DNA from: Mesorhizobium sp. ES1-4
Lineage (GTDB): Bacteria; Pseudomonadota; Alphaproteobacteria; Rhizobiales; Rhizobiaceae
NCBI RefSeq assembly: GCF_020164745.1
Contig: NZ_JAIUGV010000003.1
Coordinates: forward strand, 414,821 to 478,820
DNA length: 64,000 nt
Reading direction: 5' to 3'
The translations under genes were made by a program, and so were the position numbers. Shown here piece by piece: positions 10,603 to 19,842 of this stretch (position 1 is its first letter; each line of letters opens with the position of its first letter). Below the pieces are notes generated by a model. That model saw nothing but the letters and a program-made list of their open reading frames with translations. It did not search any database and was not told the DNA's origin.

Positions 10603-11562
10603 GTGAATACCCGGCAGGATGGCGGCAGCAACAGGCTGGACGACGCGGCGCGCGCCGGGTGGCTCTATTATGTTGCCGGCAACACACAGGACCAGATCGC
10701 CGCCACGCTCGGCGTATCGAGGCAGACGGCGCAGCGGCTGGTGTCGCTGGCGGTATCGGAAGGCCTGATCAAGGTCCGCGTCGATCATCCGATCGCCAAC
10801 TGCCTGGACCTCGCGGCACGGCTGAAATCGCGCTTCGCGCTCGATCTGGTCGAGGTGGTGCCGAGCGACCCCAATTCATCCTCCACCACCATCGGCATCG
10901 CCGAGGCGGCGGCCGCCGAGATCGAGCGGCGGCTGCGGTCGCCGACGCCGATCGTCATGGGCATCGGCACCGGACGCACGCTGAAGGCGGCGATCGAACA
11001 ATTGCCGCCCATGGAATGCCCGCAGCACAAGGTGGTGTCCTTGACCGGCAACATCTCGCCGGACGGCTCCGCCGCCTTCTACAACGTCATCTTCACCATG
11101 GCCGACAGGGTCAAGGCGCGGTCCTTCCCGATGCCGCTGCCGGTCATCGCGTCCTCGCCGCAGGAGCGCGAGATGCTGCTCAACCAGCCGATGATCCAGC
11201 CAACGCTGGTGCTTGCCGCTGAGGCCGATGTCACCTTCATCGGTATCGGCGACCTCGGCCCGAAGGCGCCGCTCTACGAGGACGGCTTCATTTCCGAAAG
11301 CGAGCTGAAAGCCTTGCAGAAGGCCGGCGGCGTCGCCGAAATCGTCGGCTGGGTGTTCGATCGCGAAGGCCGCATGATCGAAGGCATCACCAATGACCGG
11401 GTGTCGTCGGCGGCGCTGCCGTCGCGCGAGAAGTCGCTGGTCATCGCGCTCGCCATGGGCGAGCGCAAGCTGCCCGGCATCCTGGCGGCCGTCAACCGCC
11501 GGCTGGTCAACGGGCTCATCACCGACGAGCGGACGGCGGCCTCCCTGCTCGCCAGCATTTGA
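10603..11562 (+). CDS. SorC/DeoR-type sugar-binding transcriptional regulator
   Basis: A 319-residue regulator. Residues 12-62 form a helix-turn-helix of the SorC family (AGNTQDQIAATLGVSRQTAQ). The rest is a sugar-phosphate-binding domain related to phosphosugar isomerases (GIGTGRTLKAAIEQL; SLTGNISPDG; FIGIGDLG). It lies 1.4 kb upstream of a polyol importer operon. Similar regulators are known to control rhizobial sorbitol/mannitol operons, so this is the likely regulator, though two unrelated genes now separate them. Confidence 0.88.
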   Translation: MNTRQDGGSNRLDDAARAGWLYYVAGNTQDQIAATLGVSRQTAQRLVSLAVSEGLIKVRVDHPIANCLDLAARLKSRFALDLVEVVPSDPNSSSTTIGIAEAAAAEIERRLRSPTPIVMGIGTGRTLKAAIEQLPPMECPQHKVVSLTGNISPDGSAAFYNVIFTMADRVKARSFPMPLPVIASSPQEREMLLNQPMIQPTLVLAAEADVTFIGIGDLGPKAPLYEDGFISESELKALQKAGGVAEIVGWVFDREGRMIEGITNDRVSSAALPSREKSLVIALAMGERKLPGILAAVNRRLVNGLITDERTAASLLASI

Positions 11563-11587
11563 CGGCTTGGCGATAAAGCCAGCAAGG

Positions 11588-11773
11588 CTATTGGTGCCGG
11601 CCGAAAGGGTCGTTGCCATCGAGGAAACCGAGGTCGCGCTGCAGATGCGGCGACAGGTCCCTGATGTCGAGATGCGCCTTTTTTCTGATTGCGAACCAGC
11701 CGAATCCGTCCGTGAGCCACGAAATCCAGCGGTGATCGGGAGCGGGAGTGCATTTTTGCTGCGTCATGGTCAT
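11588..11773 (-). CDS. DUF1127-like small protein
   Basis: A 61-residue protein with a C-terminal LSPHLQRDLGFLDG segment resembling DUF1127, a short arginine-rich domain common in alphaproteobacteria. ATG 11773 is chosen over the TTG at 11782 because GAAGG lies at good spacing only for 11773. The gene is divergent from the LysR regulator, an arrangement often seen for such small genes and GcvA-like regulators. Function unknown; the regulator probably controls it. Confidence 0.65.
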   Translation of the reverse strand: MTMTQQKCTPAPDHRWISWLTDGFGWFAIRKKAHLDIRDLSPHLQRDLGFLDGNDPFGRHQ

Positions 11774-11883
11774 GATGGTCAACCTTCGCTATCCTGAACC
11801 CGAACGACGGGTTGAGGATGAATGTCGGCCTTGCCGGCCGCCTTTGCCAATCGAACGTCGATAACGACCCATAAGGAGGCTTT

Positions 11884-12789
11884 ATGCCTGACCTCAGCGC
11901 GCCGCAGGTTTCGCAATTGCCTCCGTTGCAGGCGATCCGGGTGTTCGAGGCGGTGGCACGGCATCTTTCCTTCACCAAGGCCGCCGGGGAGCTCGCCATG
12001 ACGCAAGCGGCCGTCAGCTATCAGATCAAGGTGCTGGAGGAGCGCGTCGGCGCACCGCTGTTCCTGCGCCGGCCGCGACAGATCGAACTGACCGAGGCGG
12101 GCCAGCGCCTGGCGCCGGCCGTCAGCGAAGCCTTCGCCATTCTCGGCCAGGCCTATGCCGCCGCGCGCGGCGGCGCGGACGGGCTGTTGTGTGTCACCAC
12201 GGTGCTGACTTTTGCCTCCAACTGGCTGGCGCACCATCTTGGCGCGTTCCAGATCGCGCATCCGTCGCTTGCCGTGCGGCTCGAGACGTCGAGCCGGCTG
12301 ACGGATTTCGCGCGCGAGGATGTCGACCTCGCCATCCGCTCGGGCGGCGGCAAGTGGCCGGGGCTGGAAGCCCACAAGCTGCTCGATGCCGATTTCACGC
12401 CGATGCTGAGCCCCAAGCTCGCGGCGAGCATCGGCGGCATCAAAGAACCGGCCGATCTGCTCAAGCTGCCGATCCTCGATCCCAGCGATATCTGGTGGAC
12501 GCAATGGTTCGAGGCCGCCGGCGTGCACAGCCACGATCTTGCCGGGCGGCCGGGCAGCAGCATGGGCGCCCAGGCCTATGAAGCCAACGCGGCCATATCG
12601 GGCCATGGCGTGGCGATCCTGACCCGGGCGCTGTTCAAGGCCGAACTCGCCGATGGCCGGCTGGTCCAGCCGTTCGACCTCGTTGGCGACGACGGCCATG
12701 CCTACTGGCTGGTCTACCCCGAGGCGCGCCGCAACGTGCCCAAGATCCGCGCCTTCCGCGATTGGCTGCTGGCCGAGATCGCCTGCTGA
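11884..12789 (+). CDS. GcvA-like LysR-family transcriptional regulator
   Basis: A 301-residue LysR regulator. The N-terminal winged helix-turn-helix reads ARHLSFTKAAGELAMTQAAV at residues 26-45. A linker helix and a two-lobed effector-binding domain follow. The start LPPLQAIRVFEAVARHLSF and the sequence WWTQWFEAAG are typical of the GcvA branch, which regulates glycine cleavage or neighbouring genes such as beta-lactamase or DUF1127 genes. It is divergent from the DUF1127-like gene, its likely target. Confidence 0.9.
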   Translation: MPDLSAPQVSQLPPLQAIRVFEAVARHLSFTKAAGELAMTQAAVSYQIKVLEERVGAPLFLRRPRQIELTEAGQRLAPAVSEAFAILGQAYAAARGGADGLLCVTTVLTFASNWLAHHLGAFQIAHPSLAVRLETSSRLTDFAREDVDLAIRSGGGKWPGLEAHKLLDADFTPMLSPKLAASIGGIKEPADLLKLPILDPSDIWWTQWFEAAGVHSHDLAGRPGSSMGAQAYEANAAISGHGVAILTRALFKAELADGRLVQPFDLVGDDGHAYWLVYPEARRNVPKIRAFRDWLLAEIAC

Positions 12790-13017
12790 CCGGCGGACCA
12801 GCAGGCCGGGCAAGAAATCACGTCCCGTTCGGAGAGGTTTTCGGCCGCCCCCGGGCCCGGGACGGCGGCAATCCCAGCCCTGTGGCCGATCCTCCCGCGC
12901 CATTCGCTGCTCGTGTGCTGCGCTGCAGCATCGAATCCGGCTTGACATAATTCACACTTAGTGAGTAATTGCCCACAGCCAAGGCAAATGCTCATCTTGG
13001 TCCATGGGAGGAATTTG
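12790..13017 (+). promoter_or_regulatory. Promoter and operator region of the polyol operon
   Basis: A 228-base gene-free region before the binding-protein gene. A good -35 element, TTGACA, lies at 12942-12947. The interval after it includes the inverted repeat TCAC-N5-GTGA at 12952-12964, placed where a repressor could occlude the promoter. The -10 is weak (TAATTG at 12966). GGGAGG precedes the ATG at 13018. The SorC-type regulator is the natural candidate to bind here; that is inference. Confidence 0.5.
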
Positions 13018-14328
13018 ATGAAACTTCGTACGCTCATCCTGGGCTTGTGCTCGGCCAGCGCGCTGGCGTTCGCTGCACATGCCGAATCCATCACCATCGC
13101 CACCGTCAACAACGGCGATATGGTCCGCATGCAGAAGCTGACCGACGACTTCACCAAGGCCAACCCCGACATCCAGCTCAACTGGGTCACGCTCGAAGAG
13201 AACGTGTTGCGCGAGCGCGTCACCACCGACATTGCCACCAAGGGCGGCCAGTACGACGTAATGACCATCGGCACCTACGAGGTTCCGATCTGGGCCAAGC
13301 AGAGCTGGCTCCTGCCGCTCGAGAAGCTCGGCGCCGACTACGATGTCAAGGACATCATCCCGGCCATCGCCGGTGGCCTTTCGGTCGACGGCAAGCTCTA
13401 TGCCGCGCCCTTCTACGGCGAAAGCTCCTTCGTCATGTACCGCAAGGACCTGATGGAGAAGGCGGGACTCAAGATGCCCGACGCGCCGACCTGGGACTTC
13501 ATCCGCCAGGCCGCTGACAAGATGACCGACCGCGCCAATGGCGTGAACGGCATCTGCCTGCGCGGCAAGGCGGGCTGGGGCGAAAACATGGCCTTCCTGA
13601 CCGCCATGTCGAATTCCTTCGGCGCCCGCTGGTTCGACATGGATTGGAAGCCGCAGTTCGACCAGCCCGAGTGGAAGAAGACGCTGCAGTTCTATGTCGA
13701 CATGATGAAGGCCGATGGTCCCGAAGGCGCTTCGTCGAACGGCTTCAACGAGAACCTGGCGCTTTTCCAGCAGGGCAAGTGCGGCATGTGGATCGACGCC
13801 ACCGTCGCCGCCTCCTTCGTCTCCGATCCGAAGAACTCCACCGTCGCCGACAAGGTCGGCTATGCGCTGGCGCCGGACAATGGACTGGGCAAGCGCGGCA
13901 ACTGGCTGTGGGCGTGGTCGCTGGCAATTCCCGCCGGCACCACGAAAGCCGACGCCGCAGAGAAGTTCGTGTCGTGGGCGACAAGCAAGCATTACGCCGA
14001 ACTCGTCGCATCGAAGGAAGGCTGGGCCAATGTACCTCCGGGCACGCGCTCCTCGCTCTACGCCAATCCGGAGTACCAGAAGGCGGCTCCGTTCGCCAAG
14101 ATGACGCTGGACTCCATCAACGCCGCCGACCCAACGCATCCGACCGTCAAGCCGGTGCCTTATGTCGGCGTGCAGTTCGTCGCCATCCCTGAATTCCAGG
14201 GCCTCGGCACCACCGTCGGCCAGCTCTTCTCGGCGGCCCTTGCCGGTCAGTCGAGCGTCGACGACGCGCTGAAGCAGGCCCAGGACGCCGCGACCGCGAC
14301 GATGACCGAGGGCGGTTATATCAAGTAA
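13018..14328 (+). CDS. smoE: Polyol ABC transporter substrate-binding protein
   Basis: A 436-residue periplasmic binding protein for sorbitol/mannitol. The signal peptide MKLRTLILGLCSASALAFAA ends at AHA before ES. The mature part is a family 1 solute-binding fold (YGESSFVMYRKDLMEKAGL, GVNGICLRGKAGWGEN, GNWLWAWSLAIP). The downstream permeases, ATPase and two polyol dehydrogenases define the substrate class. ATG 13018 follows GGGAGGAATTT; the upstream in-frame start at 12961 would add 19 residues before the signal peptide and is rejected. Confidence 0.92.
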   Translation: MKLRTLILGLCSASALAFAAHAESITIATVNNGDMVRMQKLTDDFTKANPDIQLNWVTLEENVLRERVTTDIATKGGQYDVMTIGTYEVPIWAKQSWLLPLEKLGADYDVKDIIPAIAGGLSVDGKLYAAPFYGESSFVMYRKDLMEKAGLKMPDAPTWDFIRQAADKMTDRANGVNGICLRGKAGWGENMAFLTAMSNSFGARWFDMDWKPQFDQPEWKKTLQFYVDMMKADGPEGASSNGFNENLALFQQGKCGMWIDATVAASFVSDPKNSTVADKVGYALAPDNGLGKRGNWLWAWSLAIPAGTTKADAAEKFVSWATSKHYAELVASKEGWANVPPGTRSSLYANPEYQKAAPFAKMTLDSINAADPTHPTVKPVPYVGVQFVAIPEFQGLGTTVGQLFSAALAGQSSVDDALKQAQDAATATMTEGGYIK

Positions 14329-14373
14329 GGCTCCTCCCGGTGCCGAATGCCGGCCGACGACCATGACCGGCAA

Positions 14374-14403
14374 CGGCCGCCCGAAACCCAGTTCGGGCGG
14401 CCG
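14374..14403 (+). terminator. Intercistronic hairpin after smoE
   Basis: A perfect 12-bp inverted repeat, CGGCCGCCCGAA / TTCGGGCGGCCG, with a 6-base loop, 46 bases after the smoE stop and 47 before smoF. It has no T-tract. It is better read as an mRNA-stabilising or partially terminating element that lets the binding protein be made in excess over the permeases. Confidence 0.7.
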
Positions 14404-14450
14404 CCTTCAACGCCTCTGAAAATCCCGTCGATCCTTGAAGGGTGACCGTC

Positions 14451-15323
14451 ATGGCTACTCAGCAGACCCGTTCGCTTGCCCGATTCATGATGGCGCCTTC
14501 CGTGGTGCTGCTGCTGGTCTGGATGGTTGTTCCGCTGGCGCTGACGCTGTGGTTCTCCTTCCAGCAATACAATCCGCTCAATCCGGTTCGCGACGGCTTT
14601 GTCGGCCTCTCCAACTACGCGCTGTTCTATTCCAACCCCGCTTTCCTGCAGTCGATCCTCAACACGCTTATCCTGGTGGTGAGCGTGCTGCTGATCACAG
14701 TGATCGGCGGCATCCTGCTGGCGCTTCTCATCGATCAGCCGATGTGGGGACAAGGGATCGTGCGCATTCTCGTCATCTCGCCGTTCTTCGTCATGCCGCC
14801 GGTGGCCGCATTGGTCTGGAAGAACATGATCATGCATCCGCAATATGGCGTGTTCGCCGATATAGCGCGCTTCTTCGGCGCACAACCGATCGACTGGTTC
14901 GGGCAATACCCGATGCTGGCGATCATCATCATCGTCGCCTGGCAATGGCTGCCTTTCGCGACCTTGATCCTGCTCACCGCGCTGCAATCGCTCGACGGCG
15001 AACAGAAGGAAGCCGCCGAGATGGACGGCGCCGGCTTCATCAGCCGCTTCATCTACCTGACGCTGCCGCACATGTCGCGCGCCATCACCGTCGTCATCCT
15101 GATCCAGACGATCTTCCTGCTGTCGGTCTATGCCGAGATCCTGGTCACCACCAATGGCGGCCCTGGATACGCCTCCACCAACCTGCCCTTCCTCGTCTAC
15201 CAGAAGGCGTTGCTGGAATTCAAAATCGGCCAGGCATCCGCGGGCGGCATCATCGCGGTCATTCTCGCCAACATCGTCGCCTTCTTCGCCATGCGCGCCG
15301 TCGGCAAGAACCTGGACAAGTAA
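14451..15323 (+). CDS. smoF: Polyol ABC transporter permease (MalF type)
   Basis: A 290-residue inner-membrane permease with six predicted helices. The cytoplasmic EAA loop reads EAAEMDGAGFISRFIYLTLP, the contact site for the ATPase. ATG 14451 follows a GAAGGG ribosome site; the GTG at 14442 overlaps that site and is rejected. It pairs with SmoG to form the channel. The gene order binding protein, two permeases, ATPase, dehydrogenases is that of rhizobial and Rhodobacter sorbitol/mannitol operons. Confidence 0.92.
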   Translation: MATQQTRSLARFMMAPSVVLLLVWMVVPLALTLWFSFQQYNPLNPVRDGFVGLSNYALFYSNPAFLQSILNTLILVVSVLLITVIGGILLALLIDQPMWGQGIVRILVISPFFVMPPVAALVWKNMIMHPQYGVFADIARFFGAQPIDWFGQYPMLAIIIIVAWQWLPFATLILLTALQSLDGEQKEAAEMDGAGFISRFIYLTLPHMSRAITVVILIQTIFLLSVYAEILVTTNGGPGYASTNLPFLVYQKALLEFKIGQASAGGIIAVILANIVAFFAMRAVGKNLDK

Positions 15324-15334
15324 GGGAGGTCAAG

Positions 15335-16159
15335 ATGGCACGCTCAGTCACCACCCGGCACAAGACAATCGCGACCGTTGCGGCCTGGATCGTCGCCCTG
15401 CTGATCTTCTTCCCGATCCTTTATACGATCATCACCTCGTTCAAGTCGGAGCAGGAAGCGATCCAGGGTTTCAACCTGATCCCGTCGGGGACCTTTGAAA
15501 GCTATGCCGAAGTCCAGGCGCAGAGCGGCTACTTCAAGTTCTTCCTGAACTCGGTGATCCTGTCCGTCGGCTCGACCATCCTGGCCCTGCTGGTCGCCAT
15601 TCCGGCGGCATGGTCGATGGCGTTCTCGCCGACCAAGCGCACCAAGGACATCCTGATGTGGATGCTGTCCACCAAGATGATGCCGGCTGTCGCCGTGCTG
15701 TTCCCGATCTACCTGATCTTCCGCGATCTAGACCTGCTGGACTCGCGCATCGGCCTGATGGTCATGCTTATGCTGATCAACCTGCCGATCGTGGTCTGGA
15801 TGCTCTACACCTACTTCCGCGAGATCCCCGGCGAGATCCTGGAAGCGGCCCGCATGGACGGCGCGTCGCTGTGGAACGAGATCATCCATGTGCTGACCCC
15901 GATGGCGGTGCCCGGCATTGCCTCGACCATGCTGCTCAACATCATCCTGGCTTGGAACGAGGCTTTCTGGACCATCCGGCTGACCACCACGGACGCCGCG
16001 CCGCTCACCGCCTTCATCAGTTCCTTCTCAAGTCCGCAAGGCCTGTTCTGGGCCAAGCTCTCGGCGGCCTCGACGCTGGCCATCGCGCCAATCCTGATCA
16101 TGGGCTGGTTCAGCCAGAAGCAGCTGGTGCGAGGCCTGACATTTGGTGCGGTGAAGTAG
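15335..16159 (+). CDS. smoG: Polyol ABC transporter permease (MalG type)
   Basis: A 274-residue inner-membrane permease and the second half of the polyol channel. Six helices are predicted, with the EAA motif EAARMDGASLWNEIIHVL followed by a proline. The C terminus KQLVRGLTFGAVK is the usual end of MalG-type subunits. ATG 15335 sits 11 bases after smoF with GGGAGG just upstream. The long open frame that begins at 14435 is a shadow of smoF joined to it and is not a fusion. Confidence 0.92.
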   Translation: MARSVTTRHKTIATVAAWIVALLIFFPILYTIITSFKSEQEAIQGFNLIPSGTFESYAEVQAQSGYFKFFLNSVILSVGSTILALLVAIPAAWSMAFSPTKRTKDILMWMLSTKMMPAVAVLFPIYLIFRDLDLLDSRIGLMVMLMLINLPIVVWMLYTYFREIPGEILEAARMDGASLWNEIIHVLTPMAVPGIASTMLLNIILAWNEAFWTIRLTTTDAAPLTAFISSFSSPQGLFWAKLSAASTLAIAPILIMGWFSQKQLVRGLTFGAVK

Positions 16160-16210
16160 CGGACGCTGGCGTGAAGCAATCGGCGGAAAACAGCCCTCGG
16201 GGAGGAAATC

Positions 16211-17215
<1,005 letters not shown>

Positions 17216-17227
17216 GGGGATGGGACA

Positions 17228-17998
17228 GTGAGGTTGAAAGGCAAATCGGCGCTGATCACCGGGTCGGCGCGCGGCATCGGCAGAGCCTTCGCCGAAGCCT
17301 ATGTGCGCGAAGGCGCCACGGTGGCGATCGCGGATATCAATCTCGACGCCGCGCGCCAGACCGCGGCTGAGATCGGCGACCATGCCTATGCGGTAAAGCT
17401 TGACGTCGCCGATCAGGCGTCCATCGATGCCGCCGTCAAAGCGGTGGAGAGCAACACCGGCGGCCTCGACATCCTGATCAACAACGCCGCTCTGTTCGAC
17501 CTAGCGCCGATCGTGGAGATATCGCGGGCGAGCTACGAAAAGCTTTTCTCCGTCAATGTCGCCGGCACGGTGTTCATGCTGCAGGCGGCAAGCCGCTCGA
17601 TGATCGCGCGCGGCAAGGGCGGCAGGATCATCAACATGGCGAGCCAGGCCGGGCGTCGCGGCGAACCGCTGGTCGCGGTCTACTGCGCCACCAAGGCCGC
17701 CGTCATCTCGCTGACCCAGTCGGCGGGGCTCGACCTGATAAAGCACCGCATCAACGTCAACGCCATTGCGCCCGGCGTCGTCGATGGCGAGCACTGGGAT
17801 CACGTCGATGCGCTGTTTGCCAAATACGAGAACCGGCCGAGGGGCGAAAAGAAGAAACTAGTCGGCGCGAGTGTGCCTTACGGCCGCATGGGCACGGCGC
17901 AGGATCTCACCGGCATGGCGGTGTTTCTGGCCAGCGACGAGGCCGAATATATCGTTGCCCAGACCTACAATGTCGATGGCGGTCAGTGGATGAGTTGA
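17228..17998 (+). CDS. smoS: Sorbitol dehydrogenase, short-chain type
   Basis: A 256-residue SDR that oxidises D-sorbitol (and L-iditol, galactitol) to a ketose with NAD. The cofactor loop is TGSARGIG at residues 11-18; NNAA is present; the catalytic serine lies in NMASQAG and the YxxxK pair in YCATKAA. The length of 256 matches SmoS of Rhodobacter. The start is GTG at 17228, 12 bases after smoK; no ATG start fits. It probably works with the adjacent mannitol dehydrogenase so that both polyols converge on fructose. Confidence 0.92.
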   Translation: MRLKGKSALITGSARGIGRAFAEAYVREGATVAIADINLDAARQTAAEIGDHAYAVKLDVADQASIDAAVKAVESNTGGLDILINNAALFDLAPIVEISRASYEKLFSVNVAGTVFMLQAASRSMIARGKGGRIINMASQAGRRGEPLVAVYCATKAAVISLTQSAGLDLIKHRINVNAIAPGVVDGEHWDHVDALFAKYENRPRGEKKKLVGASVPYGRMGTAQDLTGMAVFLASDEAEYIVAQTYNVDGGQWMS

Positions 17999-18012
17999 GG
18001 GGGAAGGCGCTC

Positions 18013-18135
18013 TTTTCCCCGTCCTTCACGGGGAGAAGATGCCGGCAAGCAAATGACGGGCATCGCAGACATCGGAAGCGTTGGCGCGCTGCCCCTCACC
18101 CTTACCCTCCCCCGTGAAGGACGGGGAAGGGAGAA
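18013..18135. repeat. Long palindromic intergenic repeat between smoS and mtlK
   Basis: Two inverted arms, TTCCCCGTCCTTCACGGGGA near 18015 and its near-complement CCCGTGAAGGACGGGGAAGG at 18111-18130, flank about 75 bases. The right arm has one extra C. The sequence is of the type dispersed between genes in Rhizobiales genomes. It interrupts an otherwise tightly packed operon, so it should form a large hairpin in the transcript. Confidence 0.75.
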
Positions 18136-18172
18136 TGATCAAGGCCGTAGCCCGGCCAAAAGGGTAAAGCAA

Positions 18173-19651
18173 ATGACCGTGAAACTCTCCTCCTCCAACC
18201 TCTCCAAGCTGCCCGCCAAGGTCGCCGGTCCGAAATACGACCGCTCGAAATTGAAGGCCGGCATCGTGCATTTCGGCGTCGGCAATTTTCACCGCTCGCA
18301 TCAGGCCGTCTATCTCGACGACCTGTTCGGCCAGGGCATCGGCCACGATTGGGCGCTGGTCGGCGCCGGCGTGTTCGACGGCGAGAAGATCGGCCGCGGC
18401 AAGCTCGAAGAGCAGGACTGGCTGACCACCGTGGTCGAGCAGGACGAAGGCCACATGAGCGCCCGCGTCACTGGCGCGATGATCGATTTCCTGATGCCGG
18501 GAGACGCCGCCGCCATCATCGACCGGTTGGCCGATCCGGCGATCAGGATCGTATCGCTGACCATCACCGAAGGCGGCTATTTCATCGATCCGGCCTCCGG
18601 CGTGTTCAATCCGACCCACCCTGACATCGTCGCCGACGCGCGGCCGGGCGCCACGCCGAAGACCGTGTTCGGCATCATCCTGGCCGGGCTGGTGCGCCGC
18701 CGCCAGGATGGCATCGTGCCGTTCACGGTCATGTCCTGCGACAACATTCCCCATAACGGGCATGTCACGTCGGATGGCGTTATCGGCCTTGCCCGCCTGA
18801 TCGACGAGGACCTGGCGAACTGGGTCAGCGACCATGTCGCCTTTCCGAACGCCATGGTCGACCGCATCACGCCGGCGACCAGCGACCGCGAGCGCAAGAT
18901 CCTCGCCGACGATTTCGGCCTCGAGGACAACTGGCCGGTATTCTGCGAGCCGTTCCGGCAATGGGTGCTGGAAGACCATTTCACCGATGGCCGCCCGCCG
19001 CTGGAAAAGGTCGGCGTGCAGTTCGTCAGGGATGTCGCCCCTTACGAAGTGATGAAGATCCGCATCCTCAATGGCGGCCACGCCACCATTGCCTATCCGG
19101 CCGGGCTGATGGACATCTACTTCGTCCACGAGGCGATGCAGGAGCCGCTGGTGCGCGGGTTCCTCGACAAGCTCGAGCATGACGAGATCATCCCGACAGT
19201 GCCGCCAGTGCCGGACACGGTGCTGGAAGACTATTACCAGCTCATAGAGAAGCGCTTCTCCAATCCCAAGATTGGCGACACGGTGCGCCGGCTCTGCCTC
19301 GACGGCTCCAACCGCCAGCCGAAATTCATCATCCCGACCATCGCCGACCGGTTGAAGGCTGGAAAGAGTGTCGCCGGACTGGCGCTGGAATCGGCTCTCT
19401 GGTGCCGTTACTGCTTCGGCACCACGGACAGCGGCGCCGTCATCGAGCCCAACGATCCGAGCTGGGACCGGCTGCAGGCGACGGCAAAGGCGGCAAAGGA
19501 CGCGCCCGCCGCGTGGCTTGCCATGGACGACATCTATGGCGATGTCGGCCGCGCCAGCGCCTTCGTCGAGGCCTTCGCCCACGCGCTCAACGTGCTCTGG
19601 GCCAATGGCACGCGCGCCACGCTGACGCGCTACCTTGCCGGCAAGCTCTGA
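18173..19651 (+). CDS. mtlK: Mannitol 2-dehydrogenase (polyol long-chain dehydrogenase)
   Basis: A 492-residue polyol-specific long-chain dehydrogenase that oxidises D-mannitol to D-fructose with NAD. The N-terminal Rossmann part reads GIVHFGVGNFHRSHQAVYLD. The catalytic triad Lys-x4-Asn-x2-His is seen in MKIRILNGGH. TITEGGY and FCEPFRQWVLED are also family-specific. ATG 18173 is chosen because homology starts there and the upstream extension reads through the intergenic palindrome. It is the last intact gene of the smo operon. Confidence 0.95.
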   Translation: MTVKLSSSNLSKLPAKVAGPKYDRSKLKAGIVHFGVGNFHRSHQAVYLDDLFGQGIGHDWALVGAGVFDGEKIGRGKLEEQDWLTTVVEQDEGHMSARVTGAMIDFLMPGDAAAIIDRLADPAIRIVSLTITEGGYFIDPASGVFNPTHPDIVADARPGATPKTVFGIILAGLVRRRQDGIVPFTVMSCDNIPHNGHVTSDGVIGLARLIDEDLANWVSDHVAFPNAMVDRITPATSDRERKILADDFGLEDNWPVFCEPFRQWVLEDHFTDGRPPLEKVGVQFVRDVAPYEVMKIRILNGGHATIAYPAGLMDIYFVHEAMQEPLVRGFLDKLEHDEIIPTVPPVPDTVLEDYYQLIEKRFSNPKIGDTVRRLCLDGSNRQPKFIIPTIADRLKAGKSVAGLALESALWCRYCFGTTDSGAVIEPNDPSWDRLQATAKAAKDAPAAWLAMDDIYGDVGRASAFVEAFAHALNVLWANGTRATLTRYLAGKL

Positions 19652-19663
19652 GAGCCAGCCGGC

Positions 19664-19816
19664 ATGATGAGCTGGTTATCGTCGACCGCGACGGCGTGCT
19701 GGTCGACAGCGAGCCGCTCTCCGTCCCGGCGCCGCCCGGCATGATCGAACTTGTCGGCGGCAGCATCGGCGAAGACGCCGCCTACCACATTTCCTCGGCA
19801 AGAGCATGAAGAGCCA
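19664..19816 (+). pseudogene. Remnant of a HAD phosphatase gene
   Basis: Bases 19669-19788 encode ELVIVDRDGVLVDSEPLSV and then ELVGGSIGEDAAYH, a recognisable HAD-hydrolase N terminus (motif I DRDGVLVDSE). The frame has no start codon: the two ATGs at 19664 and 19667 are in another frame. The next conserved block, FLGKSMKS, is present at 19791-19814 but shifted by one base. After that the homology stops. So the gene carries at least two frame lesions and has lost its 3' part. It directly follows mtlK, where an intact gene may have completed the operon. Confidence 0.8.
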
Positions 19817-19842
19817 AGGGGCGGCGCCGACTTGTTTCCAGT

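Noticed and set aside
14435..16159. A fused 574-residue permease
   Set aside because: The first half is the wrong frame of smoF; the real MalG-type permease starts at 15335 with its own GGGAGG.
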